A DNA stretch of 64,000 nt from RPRC01 sp034933285 (lineage in GTDB: Bacteria; Desulfobacterota; Desulfuromonadia; Geobacterales; Geobacteraceae), in NCBI GenBank assembly GCA_034933285.1, contig JAYFNT010000008.1, positions 186,001 through 250,000 of the forward strand. Reading direction: 5' to 3'. The notes under the pieces are model-generated. The model was not told where the DNA came from. It ran no database searches and worked only from the letters and a program-made list of their open reading frames with translations. The translations under genes and the position numbers were made by a program. Below, in pieces: positions 42,170 through 50,796 of this stretch (its first letter is position 1; the number at the start of each line of letters is the position of its first letter).

Positions 42170-43366
42170 TTAGAACCTCGGTCCAGTGGCGCCGCCCGTT
42201 TGCGCGGGCTTCTTCTTCGCCTGCGTCTGTTCGATGATGAGAGCCTGCCCCTCGCGCACTTCACCGGAAACCAGTTCCACGTATGAATCGTCAGACACCC
42301 CGGTTTTCACGGAAATGGCCACTGGCTTGCCGTCTTTCAACGCATAGACCTTCTGACCTGCCGGCCGCGCTGCCTTTCCCTTTGCGCCGTTATCCCGTGA
42401 AGCGGGTTCCTCTCCGGTTTTTCTGGGCTTGAACCTGAGGGCCGCACTGGGGATTTTCAGAACATTTTCCTTTTTCATGACCTCTATACTCACGTTCGCG
42501 GTCATGCCCGGCTTCAATTTCAATTCCTTGTTATCCACGGTTACCACGACATCATAGGTAACGACATTCTGTGTTATGATCGGGGCATTCCTGACCTGGG
42601 CCACAACACCCCTGAATTCCGTTGCCGGATAAGCATCCACGGAAAATGTCACGGGCTGGCCAACTTTGATCTTGCCGATGTCGGCCTCGTCTACGCTGGT
42701 GTCGATTTGCATCTTGGTCAGATCCTGGGCGATGGTGAAAAGGGTCGGCGTCTGGAATGACGCGGCAACCGTCTGGCCCACATCAACGTTACGGGACACC
42801 ACTATGCCGTCAACCGGTGATTTTATGGTGGCATAACGGAGATTCGTCTGTGCCTGGCGATATGATCCGCGCGTCTGGCCCACACTCCCCTGGGCAGACC
42901 TCACTGAAGCGAGCGCCTCCTTGTATTTGGTTTCAGCACTGTCGAAATCCGCCTGGGAAACAACACCGTCCCTGACCAGTTGCCGGTTCCTGTCCATGGT
43001 CCTCCGGGCATCGGTCAGGTCGGCCCTGGCCTTGGCGAGATTGGCAATCGCGGCCTGGTAGCCGCCCCCGCTCTGCTCGACCTGTGAATTGAAAATGGAA
43101 GGATCGATCTGGGCAATGGTCTGGCCTTTCTTGACCACGGAGTTGTAATCGACGAAGAGTTTCTGAATCGTTCCGGACACCTGCGTACCCACCTGCACGG
43201 TTATGACGGCATTCAGATTTCCCGTAGCGGTAACTGCCGACAAAATGGTCCCGCGCTCCACCTTCGCCGAGCGGTATGTGGTTTTGGGCGATCTCGTCAC
43301 GTACAGGAATGTGCCGACCGCCAAGACAGCAACTGCAATTACACCTGAAACAATATAACGTTTCAT
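42170..43366 (-). CDS. MacA-like periplasmic adaptor
   Basis: 398 residues from the ATG at 43366 (GAGG six bases ahead). One N-terminal membrane anchor (YIVSGVIAVAVLAVGTFLYVT) is followed by VQVGTQVSGTIQKLFVDYNSVVKKGQ, a helical hairpin, RYATIKSPVDGIVVSRNVDVGQ, beta-barrel parts and a Lys/Ala-rich C-terminus. This is the HlyD/MacA architecture. It bridges the MacB-like permease and TolC. A macrolide specificity cannot be inferred. It is the first gene of the leftward efflux run. Confidence 0.93.
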   Translation of the reverse strand: MKRYIVSGVIAVAVLAVGTFLYVTRSPKTTYRSAKVERGTILSAVTATGNLNAVITVQVGTQVSGTIQKLFVDYNSVVKKGQTIAQIDPSIFNSQVEQSGGGYQAAIANLAKARADLTDARRTMDRNRQLVRDGVVSQADFDSAETKYKEALASVRSAQGSVGQTRGSYRQAQTNLRYATIKSPVDGIVVSRNVDVGQTVAASFQTPTLFTIAQDLTKMQIDTSVDEADIGKIKVGQPVTFSVDAYPATEFRGVVAQVRNAPIITQNVVTYDVVVTVDNKELKLKPGMTANVSIEVMKKENVLKIPSAALRFKPRKTGEEPASRDNGAKGKAARPAGQKVYALKDGKPVAISVKTGVSDDSYVELVSGEVREGQALIIEQTQAKKKPAQTGGATGPRF

Positions 43367-43739
43367 TTTGAACCTCGAAAAGTGGAAGGAATTCCGTTCT
43401 CCAGGCATGATTATCCCGGGAGCATCTTATGATCTATAGGTCACATATTATCCGGATTGTCAACGAGGATATTCACGGCAAGTGCCGGGTCTCGGCTATT
43501 CATAACGCCCAGAAGCCCGTACTGTTGACAAAAAAAATCCTTTGCCGGCAGAAAACGATATTACCCATACGGAAAAGCGCTCCTGTAAAAGCAGAATTTT
43601 CAGATCTGTTCCGTCATATCCCCCGATATACTGTTTACATTCTTTTCAAAGAAAGAAATTTGAGATACTGTGAGATTCACGACAGCGGTTTTTCATCCGG
43701 TTCCGGCTGTTCAGTTCCAATGCTTTTGTCGAGGATCTC
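43367..43739. other. Divergent intergenic region, no gene seen
   Basis: 373 AT-rich bases between the macA-like gene (leftward) and a phosphatase gene (rightward). A TTGACA at 43523-43528 and a TTTACA near 43632 are plausible -35 elements, but no matching -10 was convincing. Short ORFs here lack ribosome sites. A regulator-binding site for the efflux run may lie here, though no clear palindrome was found. Confidence 0.5.
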
Positions 43740-44408
43740 ATGCCTGCGCATCGCTTCGTTGTACCCGACATCCATGGCTGTGCCCGAACCTTTTCCGCTC
43801 TCCTGGAAAACGTGCTCAACCTGAGGCCGGAGGATGTTCTCTACCTCTTGGGTGATTATACCGACCGCGGCCCCAGAAGCAAAGAAGTGATCGACATCAT
43901 AATGGACCTGAAGAGACAGGGGCAGACAGTCTACACTCTGCGGGGCAATCATGACGACATGCTCATCCGTGCATGCGCCAACTTCGATTACCTCCGGGTC
44001 TGGCTGTTGAACGGGGGCAGGACGACCCTGGCAAGCTTCGGCGTGGAAGATCCGTGCGAAATACCCTCTGTGTACCGCAATTTCCTCGCCAACCTCCCAT
44101 ACTTTTTCGAGCTGGACAAATTCATCCTGGTCCATGCAGGCCTGAATTTTCTCGTGGACGACCCTTTCAAAGATACGGAAGCAATGCTGTGGAACCGTGC
44201 CGGCGCCGCGGACCCCCGGCGCACGAAGGGAAAAACCATCATTTCCGGGCACACACCGGTGTCAAGAGAGACGATAAGGGAAAGCCTGGCCACGGGGCAT
44301 ATCCTGCTGGACAACGGCTGCGTATACAAAGACCAGCCCGGACTCGGAACACTGGCAGCTCTTGAACTCGATACGCTGTCACTCTATTTTATGAAAAACA
44401 TTGAATGA
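43740..44408 (+). CDS. PP2A-like serine/threonine phosphatase / ApaH-type metallophosphoesterase
   Basis: 222 residues of the bacterial PPP-type phosphatase group. Motifs are VPDIHGCARTF (GDxHG equivalent with PDIHG), YLLGDYTDRGPRSKEV (GDxxDRG), LRGNHDDM (GNHD/E), VHAGLN and SGHTPVSRE. This set occurs in PrpA/PrpE-like protein phosphatases and diadenosine-tetraphosphate hydrolases. The short length favours a PrpE/lambda-phosphatase-like enzyme. GAGGA lies five bases before the ATG. The yjbQ gene follows 24 bases on, probably in the same transcript. Confidence 0.9.
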   Translation: MPAHRFVVPDIHGCARTFSALLENVLNLRPEDVLYLLGDYTDRGPRSKEVIDIIMDLKRQGQTVYTLRGNHDDMLIRACANFDYLRVWLLNGGRTTLASFGVEDPCEIPSVYRNFLANLPYFFELDKFILVHAGLNFLVDDPFKDTEAMLWNRAGAADPRRTKGKTIISGHTPVSRETIRESLATGHILLDNGCVYKDQPGLGTLAALELDTLSLYFMKNIE

Positions 44409-44432
44409 CCCGCTTATGGGGAGGAGCTTTGC

Positions 44433-44849
44433 ATGAAGCAATACAGAAAGGAACTCTGGTTCGAAATCAGCAAAAGGCGGGATTTCATCAACATTACCCA
44501 GCAGGTCCGCGAATGTGTCCAGGAAAGCGAAATCGGCAACGGCCTGTTGCTGTGCAACGCAATGCACATCACTGCGAGCGTCTTCATCAATGACGACGAA
44601 CCGGGTCTGCACCTGGATTTCGAGGAGTGGCTGGAGATGCTCGCACCGGAAAAACCCTATTCCCAGTACCACCACAACGGCTGCGAAGACAACGCTGACG
44701 CGCATCTGAAAAGAACAATCATGGGCCGGGAGGTTGTGGTAGCCATCACTGATTACGATCTGGATCTGGGTCCCTGGGAACAGATTTTCTACGGCGATTT
44801 CGACGGCAAAAGAAAGAAGAGGGTCTTGGTCAAGATAATCGGCGATTAG
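44433..44849 (+). CDS. YjbQ family (UPF0047) protein
   Basis: 138 residues matching YjbQ/UPF0047. Family blocks are GLLLCNAMHITASVFINDDEPGLHLDFEEWLE, the metal-site-like YHHNGCEDNADAHLKRTIMG and LGPWEQIFYGDFDG. E. coli YjbQ has weak thiamine-phosphate-synthase activity, but the natural role is unsettled. The gene follows the phosphatase closely and is convergent with the DUF2156 gene; 22 bases separate the stops. Confidence 0.92.
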   Translation: MKQYRKELWFEISKRRDFINITQQVRECVQESEIGNGLLLCNAMHITASVFINDDEPGLHLDFEEWLEMLAPEKPYSQYHHNGCEDNADAHLKRTIMGREVVVAITDYDLDLGPWEQIFYGDFDGKRKKRVLVKIIGD

Positions 44850-44871
44850 CGGAACGGGCCGGTTTCAGCCG

Positions 44872-45756
44872 CTACCGCAGGTACCTTACGCGGAATTTCT
44901 CCACCATTTCGACCGGGTGATAGGAAAGTTTCGCCCTGCGCAGATTGGGCTCACCGAGGTCCTGTTCCCGATTAACGTATACACAATCCGTAAAACAGAT
45001 CCTGTTGAATTCCCTGTCCGCCAGCTGCGACACTCCTTCCAGGAAAGGGTCCCCCTTTTCGAAATGGCAAACCGAAGTCACTGAATTGAGGCGCTCCCCC
45101 AACGCGAATGCCTTCACATCTCCTTCAATCATCACCACCACTCCGTCCAGGCCAAGTTCTTCCGCCCTTTCCAGGCCCTCAGCGGTTGCCTTGATCTCAT
45201 GCCGCAACGAGAGACCGGCCGGTTCTTTGTGAGAGTCACCCCAGACTTTCAGAAGGTCGAGGGCTCCTTTCAGGTGCCTGGAAGCATAGTGCTCGACCAT
45301 GTATGAATGGCGGGAAGAAAAATAATTGACCCTGTTCTTCTTCTTGTGATAGCGATTTCCCGGCAATTCGGCCAAGTCGCTTCTCAGATAGAGGTAATCA
45401 TGAGAATCCCTGTCCTCCATGACCTCAAGATGTTCTGAAAGCGGCAGACAACGATCGAGAAAAGCCCTGTCCGCCCCGTAAAGCGTGAGACCTTCACTAA
45501 GAAGGCCGTCCGCGGCTGATGAAATGTTCCCTTCGAGTGGGGGAAGAAAATATTCCGTCCCGTCATACCCTCTGCCCAGAATGACAAGTGATTCGCCGAA
45601 CACGGAAATCCGATATTCGTGAGCATGGCGAAACAGAAATATGTTCGCGAAAGTGAACTCGGAAATGCTGGGTTGCATCCTTATGAACACGGAATGCATC
45701 AACTGCCTGTCCTCCAGGAATACAGGCCTGGAATCGGGATATTTTGGTATTTCCAT
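44872..45756 (-). CDS. DUF2156 protein (LPG-synthetase C-terminal-like GNAT fold)
   Basis: 294 residues; the ATG at 45756 has GGAGA five bases upstream. It is a soluble stand-alone version of the C-terminal domain of lysyl-phosphatidylglycerol synthases, with two GNAT-like halves. Diagnostic segments are QPSISEFTFANIFLFRHAHEY, LPGNRYHKKKNRVNYF, ALGERLNSVTSVCHFEKGD and FNRICFTDCVYVNREQDLGEPNLRRAKLSYHPVEM. The missing membrane flippase argues against lipid aminoacylation alone. A tRNA-dependent aminoacyl transfer role is inferred only. Confidence 0.87.
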   Translation of the reverse strand: MEIPKYPDSRPVFLEDRQLMHSVFIRMQPSISEFTFANIFLFRHAHEYRISVFGESLVILGRGYDGTEYFLPPLEGNISSAADGLLSEGLTLYGADRAFLDRCLPLSEHLEVMEDRDSHDYLYLRSDLAELPGNRYHKKKNRVNYFSSRHSYMVEHYASRHLKGALDLLKVWGDSHKEPAGLSLRHEIKATAEGLERAEELGLDGVVVMIEGDVKAFALGERLNSVTSVCHFEKGDPFLEGVSQLADREFNRICFTDCVYVNREQDLGEPNLRRAKLSYHPVEMVEKFRVRYLR

Positions 45757-45867
45757 TGCTGTCTCCTCAGACGGGAAGTATAGCAGAGTCCAGGATTTCG
45801 TCAGAGAAAAATTCCACAATCGGTCGGGACTTGAACAGGGTATCTAAAAATTGGATTGGCAAGAGGA

Positions 45868-45960
45868 AAGAGAAAAACCGGCGCAGGCACGATTCGCCCG
45901 GGGCACTGATCACCAGTTTCCTGGCGACGCCCCGATAAAATCACATGCCGCACGCCGGTT
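45868..45960 (-). ncRNA. Candidate structured RNA or long-loop terminator
   Basis: Read on the minus strand, nested stems form in order: AACCGGCG/CGCCGGTT (8 bp), GGCATG/CGTGCC (6 bp with one G-U), CGGGGC/GCCCCG (6 bp), and CCAG-GAAA-CTGG with a GNRA tetraloop. The outer stem ends in TTTTTCTCTTT. The element sits between the zinc-ribbon gene and DUF2156 gene, both leftward. It may be an elaborate terminator, an attenuator or riboswitch for the DUF2156 gene, or an independent small RNA. No known class was recognised. Confidence 0.45.
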
Positions 45961-46010
45961 CTTCTTTTGGAGCACTGCAGTTTCCGCCCCTGACAGCGGG
46001 TAGCCGGAAA

Positions 46011-46166
46011 TCAGCCTATGAGGAGATTGTGCCTCCTGGCCCTGTTGGAAAGGATGGTCGGATCGAGAAGTTCACCGCACCCGGTGCATTTCCAAGCGTA
46101 AAAAGATCGTACGTAATCATAATACTTTTCTGAAAACATCAGGCCTCTGCATTTCGGACATTGCAT
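46011..46166 (-). CDS. 51-aa zinc-ribbon protein
   Basis: The ATG at 46166 has GGGAGGG six bases upstream, which rules out the longer frame from 46265. The protein has two CxxC pairs (CPKC near 3-6 and CTGC near 27-30), the classic zinc-ribbon spacing, with an aromatic middle (KYYDYVRSFYAWK) and a basic tail (RARRHNLLIG). I recall similar tiny ribbons in Geobacteraceae; their function is unknown. A structured element follows its stop by about 50 bases. Confidence 0.8.
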   Translation of the reverse strand: MQCPKCRGLMFSEKYYDYVRSFYAWKCTGCGELLDPTILSNRARRHNLLIG

Positions 46167-46303
46167 GACGATCCCTCCCCTTTTTTGATCAAAATTGCAT
46201 ACGGAAAAGGATAATTCATCATGCATGCCAACATTAAGTAGCAGGATTGCCTCCATCAGCCCCATAATCGATCCAATACTTAACTGACTGATATAACTGA
46301 AAT

Positions 46304-46879
46304 TTATTGGGTGGGGAAATAGTTCCCTATTTGTTTAAGGCGTACGTTGCCAATGCCGGGGACCCGATTCAGATCCTTCACCGAGGCAAATCCGCCATTA
46401 ATTTGACGGTACTGTACCAGCTTTTTCGCGAGTCCCTCGCCGATCCCCGGCAGATATTCCCAGTCGGACTGGGTCATCCGATTGAGGTCAAGAGGAATTC
46501 CCAGGAGCAGTTTTTCCTCCGCACTCATTTCTTCCCTAATAATTCCAAGAGATTTGTCACCTTTTTCAAAAACCTCAATGACCTCTCCGCTTCGCAGCGG
46601 AGGCGAAACATGATGCGGTCCGGAGTAATTTGCCACATCGCCGGAGAGCGTCATTTTTGTGACGATTTCTGTTCCCACCCCTGTGCGAAAGAGGTAAACT
46701 CCCGGTTTTTCGACCATTCCACTTACCCGAACCATCACCCATGAGGAATCCTCACGCGTATCCCCCAAAAAAGACGCGGCGTCACCCTCAGGGTAGACGC
46801 CGCGTTCCTTACAGAGCAGCACAACGGAAAAAGCCGCCATTGCCAGCCAGATTATGAACCGCCTGCAGCGTTCGATCAC
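46304..46879 (-). CDS. ComEA-like helix-hairpin-helix protein with SLBB-like domain
   Basis: 191 residues: one N-terminal membrane anchor (FIIWLAMAAFSVVLL), an SLBB-like beta domain (about 48-115, VRVSGMVEKPGVYLFRTG), and a C-terminal helix-hairpin-helix pair (LPGIGEGLAKKLVQY and VPGIGNVRLKQIG, about 140-190) that binds DNA non-specifically. ComEA proteins receive DNA in competence systems, but no comEC is present. The GTG start overlaps the cimA stop (GTGA), so it is coupled to citramalate synthase translation, probably by operon accident. Confidence 0.88.
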   Translation of the reverse strand: MIERCRRFIIWLAMAAFSVVLLCKERGVYPEGDAASFLGDTREDSSWVMVRVSGMVEKPGVYLFRTGVGTEIVTKMTLSGDVANYSGPHHVSPPLRSGEVIEVFEKGDKSLGIIREEMSAEEKLLLGIPLDLNRMTQSDWEYLPGIGEGLAKKLVQYRQINGGFASVKDLNRVPGIGNVRLKQIGNYFPTQ

Positions 46880-48462
46880 TTTCTGCCCGGGTCCGCCTCC
46901 TCCCCCTTGCTGAGCTTGTACTCGATGCTGTCTATCAGGGCCTGATAGGAAGCATCTATGATGTTATCAGAAACTCCGACGGTGCCCCAGCGGCTTTCCC
47001 TGTCTCCCGACTCTATCAGAACCCTGGTAACTGAAGCGGTACCCTGACCTGCGGGAAGCACCCTGACCTTGTAGTCATGCAGCTTTACCTCCCTGAGCCG
47101 GGGATAGAATTTTTCCAGGGCCTTTCTCAGGGCGTTGTCCAAAGCGTTGACCGGCCCGTTGCCTTCAGCAGCGGTGTGTTCTATCTTTCCGCCGACCTTT
47201 ACCATGATTGTCGCCTCGGTAATGGGTTTTTGGTCTTCCTGGCGCTTTTCGTCGATCACGCGGAATCCGAGAACGGAAAAGAACTTGCGATGCGTGCCGA
47301 GGGCCCGTTTCATGAGGAGCTCGAAAGAAGCCTCGGCCCCCTCGAACTGGTAGCCCCTGTTTTCCAGATCCTTGATGTTGTCGAGGATCTCCATGGTCAT
47401 GGGATCCTTGCTGTCCAGATTGATGTTGAATTCCTCTGCTTTGGCCAGGATGTTCGAGCGTCCCGAGAGATCGGACACGAGTACCCTGGTGGCATTTCCC
47501 ACCAGCTCCGGCCTGATGTGCTCGTACGTCTCCGGATGGCGCAGTATCGCGCTCACGTGGACTCCGCCCTTGTGGGCGAAAGCAGACTTGCCTACGTAGG
47601 CCGCATGCTTGTCAGGAGGGAGATTGGCCAGTTCGTAGACGAAGCGCGAAAGTTCCGAAAGCTTTTTGAGCTGTTCACGGCTCACGCAGTCAAGCCCCAT
47701 TTTCAGCACCATTGCCGGAATTATCGAACACAGGTTGGCATTGCCGCACCGTTCACCGAATCCGTTGATGGTCCCCTGCACATGTACGATCCCGCTGTTG
47801 ACGGCGCTCAAGGTATTGGCCACGGCGCATTCGGAATCATTGTGAGTATGGATTCCCAGCGGAGTGGCGATTTGTTTGCTCACTTCATCGATAATGGCCG
47901 CCACCTCGAACGGCATGGTGCCGCCGTTGGTGTCGCAAAGCACGATGCAATCGACTTTCGCCTCCTGCGCCGCCATCAGGGTCTTTAAGGCATACTCAGG
48001 ATTTGCCTTGTAGCCGTCGAAAAAGTGTTCCGCATCGTAAATAACCTCATCCACATGCGCTTTCAGGTATTCAAGGGAATCGAAGATCAGGTCAAGATTC
48101 TCCTGGAGAGATATGCGCAACGCCTCGCGAACCTGGAAATCCCATGTTTTGCCGAAAATGGTAATCACATCGGGCTCGGCCTGGATCAGGGTGCGAATGT
48201 TCTGGTCCTTGTCCGGGGTGGTCTTTGCCCTTCTCGTGGAGCCGAAGGCCGAAATCTTGGCTTGTTTGAGCGTCTCACGCCTGATATCCTTGAAGAATGC
48301 CACATCCTTGGGGTTGCTTCCCGGCCAGCCGCCTTCGATATAGTGAATCCCCATTTCGTCAAGTTTGTGGGCAATCCTGATTTTGTCCTCCACCAGCAGA
48401 GATATGTCCTCTGACTGTGTCCCATCGCGGAGCGTGGTATCGTAAAGTTTTATCAGACTCAT
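46876..48462 (-). CDS. cimA: (R)-citramalate synthase
   Basis: CimA condenses pyruvate and acetyl-CoA to citramalate, the start of the threonine-independent isoleucine route used by Geobacter. The 528-residue protein has a TIM-barrel catalytic domain: LYDTTLRDGTQSE (metal Asp and catalytic Arg), CDTNGGTMP, GIHTHNDSECAVANTLSAV (HxH metal site), and NGFGERCGNANLCSI. A C-terminal LeuA-dimer-type allosteric domain follows (about 400-520). The start has AAGGTG upstream. It is 60 bp after lysC; the order lysC-cimA matches Geobacter genomes as I recall them. Confidence 0.95.
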   Translation of the reverse strand: MSLIKLYDTTLRDGTQSEDISLLVEDKIRIAHKLDEMGIHYIEGGWPGSNPKDVAFFKDIRRETLKQAKISAFGSTRRAKTTPDKDQNIRTLIQAEPDVITIFGKTWDFQVREALRISLQENLDLIFDSLEYLKAHVDEVIYDAEHFFDGYKANPEYALKTLMAAQEAKVDCIVLCDTNGGTMPFEVAAIIDEVSKQIATPLGIHTHNDSECAVANTLSAVNSGIVHVQGTINGFGERCGNANLCSIIPAMVLKMGLDCVSREQLKKLSELSRFVYELANLPPDKHAAYVGKSAFAHKGGVHVSAILRHPETYEHIRPELVGNATRVLVSDLSGRSNILAKAEEFNINLDSKDPMTMEILDNIKDLENRGYQFEGAEASFELLMKRALGTHRKFFSVLGFRVIDEKRQEDQKPITEATIMVKVGGKIEHTAAEGNGPVNALDNALRKALEKFYPRLREVKLHDYKVRVLPAGQGTASVTRVLIESGDRESRWGTVGVSDNIIDASYQALIDSIEYKLSKGEEADPGRK

Positions 48463-48522
48463 GATTCACCTTCCCTGTAGTATGAAACGCCGGCGGCACA
48501 CCTGCCGCAAGCGGTCCGGATT

Positions 48523-49755
48523 CTATTCGGCCTTTACGTCTTTGTTGGCCAGTCCGAAAACATCATGCAGCACCCTGACGGCCAGTTCGGTATACTTTGC
48601 ATCGATAACTACGGACACCTTGATCTCGGAGGTGGAAATCATCTGGATGTTGATCCCCTCCTGGGCAAGTGTCTGGAACATTTTCGTGGCCACGCCTGCA
48701 TGGCTCCTCATCCCAAGGCCGACGACCGAAACCTTCGAAATGCTCTCGTCCGTGTGGACATCCCGCGCCTTGATTTTCTCCGCCACCTCTTTGGTTATCA
48801 TGAGGGCCCTCTTGAAATCAGCCTTGCAGACGGTGAACGTAAAGTCGGTTGATCCGTCCTCACTGACATTCTGCACGATCATGTCTACGGAGATATTGGC
48901 ATCAGCAAGGGGAAGGAGGATGCTTGCCGCTATTCCGGGTTTGTCCGGCACCCTTCTTACGGCTATCTTTGTTTCATCCTTGGCGTAGGTGATTCCAGAG
49001 ACGAGAATCGACTCCATGTTCTTATCCTCCTTGGTGACCAGTGTTCCCGGATTGTCATTGAAGCTTGAGCGTACATGCACGTTGACATTGTATTTCTTCG
49101 CGAACTGCACGGAGCGGATCTGCAGGACCTTTGCGCCGAGGCTCGCCAGTTCGAGCATCTCGTCATAAGAAATCCGCTCGATCTTCCTGGCATCGGAACA
49201 GAGATTGGGATCGGTTGTGTAGACCCCATCCACATCCGTAAATATATCGCAAACGTCCGCCTTGAGGCCCGCGGCGAGGGCCACCGCGGAAGTATCGGAG
49301 CCACCCCGTCCAAGGGTTGTTATATTGCCGGTCGAATCCACTCCCTGAAAACCGGCGGCAATAATTATAGTGCCCTCTTCCAGGTCCTTTCGCATCTTCT
49401 TGTCGCTGATCCTCTCTATCCTGGCCTTGCTGTATGCGCTGTCAGTGATGATCGGCACCTGGTGGCCCAGGTAGGATTTGGCCTTGTATCCCATGGACTT
49501 GAGGCACATGGCCAAGAGGGCGACCGTAACCTGCTCCCCCGATGACACCAGCACATCGTATTCGCGGGTGTCGGGGAATTCGCAGATCTCGTTGGCCAGC
49601 GCCACCAGTTTGTTCGTTTCCCCCGACATGGCGGAAACCACGACCACGAGAGAGTTGCCTTCGTCATAGACCCGGGCAACCCGGGCGGCAACATTGCGGA
49701 TCCGATCGATGCTGCCCACCGAAGTGCCGCCGTACTTCTGAACTACAAGAGCCAT
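48523..49755 (-). CDS. lysC: Aspartate kinase
   Basis: It phosphorylates aspartate, opening the lysine, threonine, methionine and diaminopimelate pathway. The 410-residue monofunctional form has KYGGTSVGSIDRI (7-19), the kinase core with GRGGSDTSAVALA and FTDVDGVYTTDP, and two tandem ACT domains (about 265-400, including VPDKPGIAASILLPLA and MISTSEIKVSVVI) that bind lysine and/or threonine for feedback control. GGAGA lies six bases before the ATG. It leads a transcript with cimA. Confidence 0.97.
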   Translation of the reverse strand: MALVVQKYGGTSVGSIDRIRNVAARVARVYDEGNSLVVVVSAMSGETNKLVALANEICEFPDTREYDVLVSSGEQVTVALLAMCLKSMGYKAKSYLGHQVPIITDSAYSKARIERISDKKMRKDLEEGTIIIAAGFQGVDSTGNITTLGRGGSDTSAVALAAGLKADVCDIFTDVDGVYTTDPNLCSDARKIERISYDEMLELASLGAKVLQIRSVQFAKKYNVNVHVRSSFNDNPGTLVTKEDKNMESILVSGITYAKDETKIAVRRVPDKPGIAASILLPLADANISVDMIVQNVSEDGSTDFTFTVCKADFKRALMITKEVAEKIKARDVHTDESISKVSVVGLGMRSHAGVATKMFQTLAQEGINIQMISTSEIKVSVVIDAKYTELAVRVLHDVFGLANKDVKAE

Positions 49756-49841
49756 TTCCAGTCTCCTGTCATAAAAATAGATGTATTATTGCAACATTAC
49801 CGACACAACACCGGTTGTTCATACCAAAACGCGTGTGACGG

Positions 49842-50321
49842 TCAAATATATTTCCCCAATCCCGGAAAAAGCTCTCGCAACAGGGCCCGGTAACGGGGAC
49901 CCGCGGGATGGAATGTAATGCTGCGCAGCGTTTCACCATCATTTATGAAAGTAATCATGAGATGTTCTTCGGGCAACTCCGAACTCAGCCTGTCAGCCCA
50001 TTCCACTACACAGGCCCCCCGGCCGTAGAAATACTCTTCGAATCCCAGATCGAGTATATCCGCGTCGCCATGGAGTCGGTACAGGTCGAAATGGTATAAT
50101 GGTACCCGCCCGGCATATTCGTTGAGCAGCGTATACGAGGGGCTTGAGACGCATATATCAGAAGGGACTCCCATGCCGAGCGCAATCCCCTGTACGAAGT
50201 GGGTCTTGCCTGAGCCCAGATCGCCGACCAGCGCCACGAAGTCTCCGGGTTGCAGAAGCCGCCCGAGCCTTTCTCCCAGTTGCAGCGTTTCCCTGGTATT
50301 TCTGCTGGGAAAAGTGTACAT
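49842..50321 (-). CDS. tsaE: tRNA threonylcarbamoyladenosine biosynthesis ATPase TsaE
   Basis: TsaE is the ATPase that cycles the TsaB-TsaD complex making t6A37 in tRNA. About 159 residues with P-loop LVGDLGSGKTHFVQGIALGMG, the SPSYTLLNEY switch-like block, HFDLYRL and EYFYGRGACVVEWADRL. The start is uncertain: the ATG at 50321, or a TTG at 50327 that overlaps the upstream CBS-protein stop. Neither has a strong ribosome site, so translational coupling is likely. Confidence 0.93.
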   Translation of the reverse strand: MYTFPSRNTRETLQLGERLGRLLQPGDFVALVGDLGSGKTHFVQGIALGMGVPSDICVSSPSYTLLNEYAGRVPLYHFDLYRLHGDADILDLGFEEYFYGRGACVVEWADRLSSELPEEHLMITFINDGETLRSITFHPAGPRYRALLRELFPGLGKYI

Positions 50322-50323
50322 CC

Positions 50324-50776
50324 TCAAGAGCCGACCATGCTCCTGATAAGGTCGATGCGCGCCACAATCCCCACCAGCTTGCCTCCATCCACGACCGGCA
50401 AGGCATGAATCTTGCGGCTGGACATCGTATCGGCGATCTCGCTGACCGGTGTGGAAGGTTCGATGGTGATCACTTCCCTGTTGAAGATATCCCCCACAGT
50501 ACGGGCCGTCATTCTCTTCAGCTCCCTTTCGAATTTTTTCTCGCTTTCCAGGTAGATAATCCAGTCGAAAAGCGAAATGACGGTTGGAATGTGAAAATTT
50601 TTGTCCTGTTCGATGAGATCTGACTCCGTAACAATGCCGATAAGCTTTCCTCCGGCATCGACCACCGGAACGCTCCCGATGTGATGTTCAGTCAATATCC
50701 TGGCAAGGTCACGGACCGAGGTCTCCTCAGTAACCGTTATTACTTCTTTCGTCATGATGTCGACGGCTTTCAGCAT
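50324..50776 (-). CDS. Tandem CBS-domain protein
   Basis: 150 residues consisting of two CBS repeats: repeat 1 has ITVTEETSVRDLARILTEHHIGSVPVVDAGG, and repeat 2 has ITIEPSTPVSEIADTMSSRKIHALPVVDG. An insert of about 30 residues lies between them. CBS pairs bind adenosyl ligands (AMP, ATP, SAM) and regulate partners. It is soluble, with no catalytic domain. AAGGAG precedes the ATG. It sits between nnr and tsaE in a tightly packed operon. Confidence 0.93.
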   Translation of the reverse strand: MLKAVDIMTKEVITVTEETSVRDLARILTEHHIGSVPVVDAGGKLIGIVTESDLIEQDKNFHIPTVISLFDWIIYLESEKKFERELKRMTARTVGDIFNREVITIEPSTPVSEIADTMSSRKIHALPVVDGGKLVGIVARIDLIRSMVGS

Positions 50777-50796
50777 GCATATTCTCCTTAGATCTT

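Noticed and set aside
43429..43824. 131-codon open frame in the gap before the phosphatase gene
   Set aside because: It runs into the phosphatase gene in another frame, has no ribosome site and no recognisable domain.
45945..46133. 62-codon open frame over the zinc-ribbon 3' end
   Set aside because: No ribosome site; antisense to a convincing zinc-ribbon gene.
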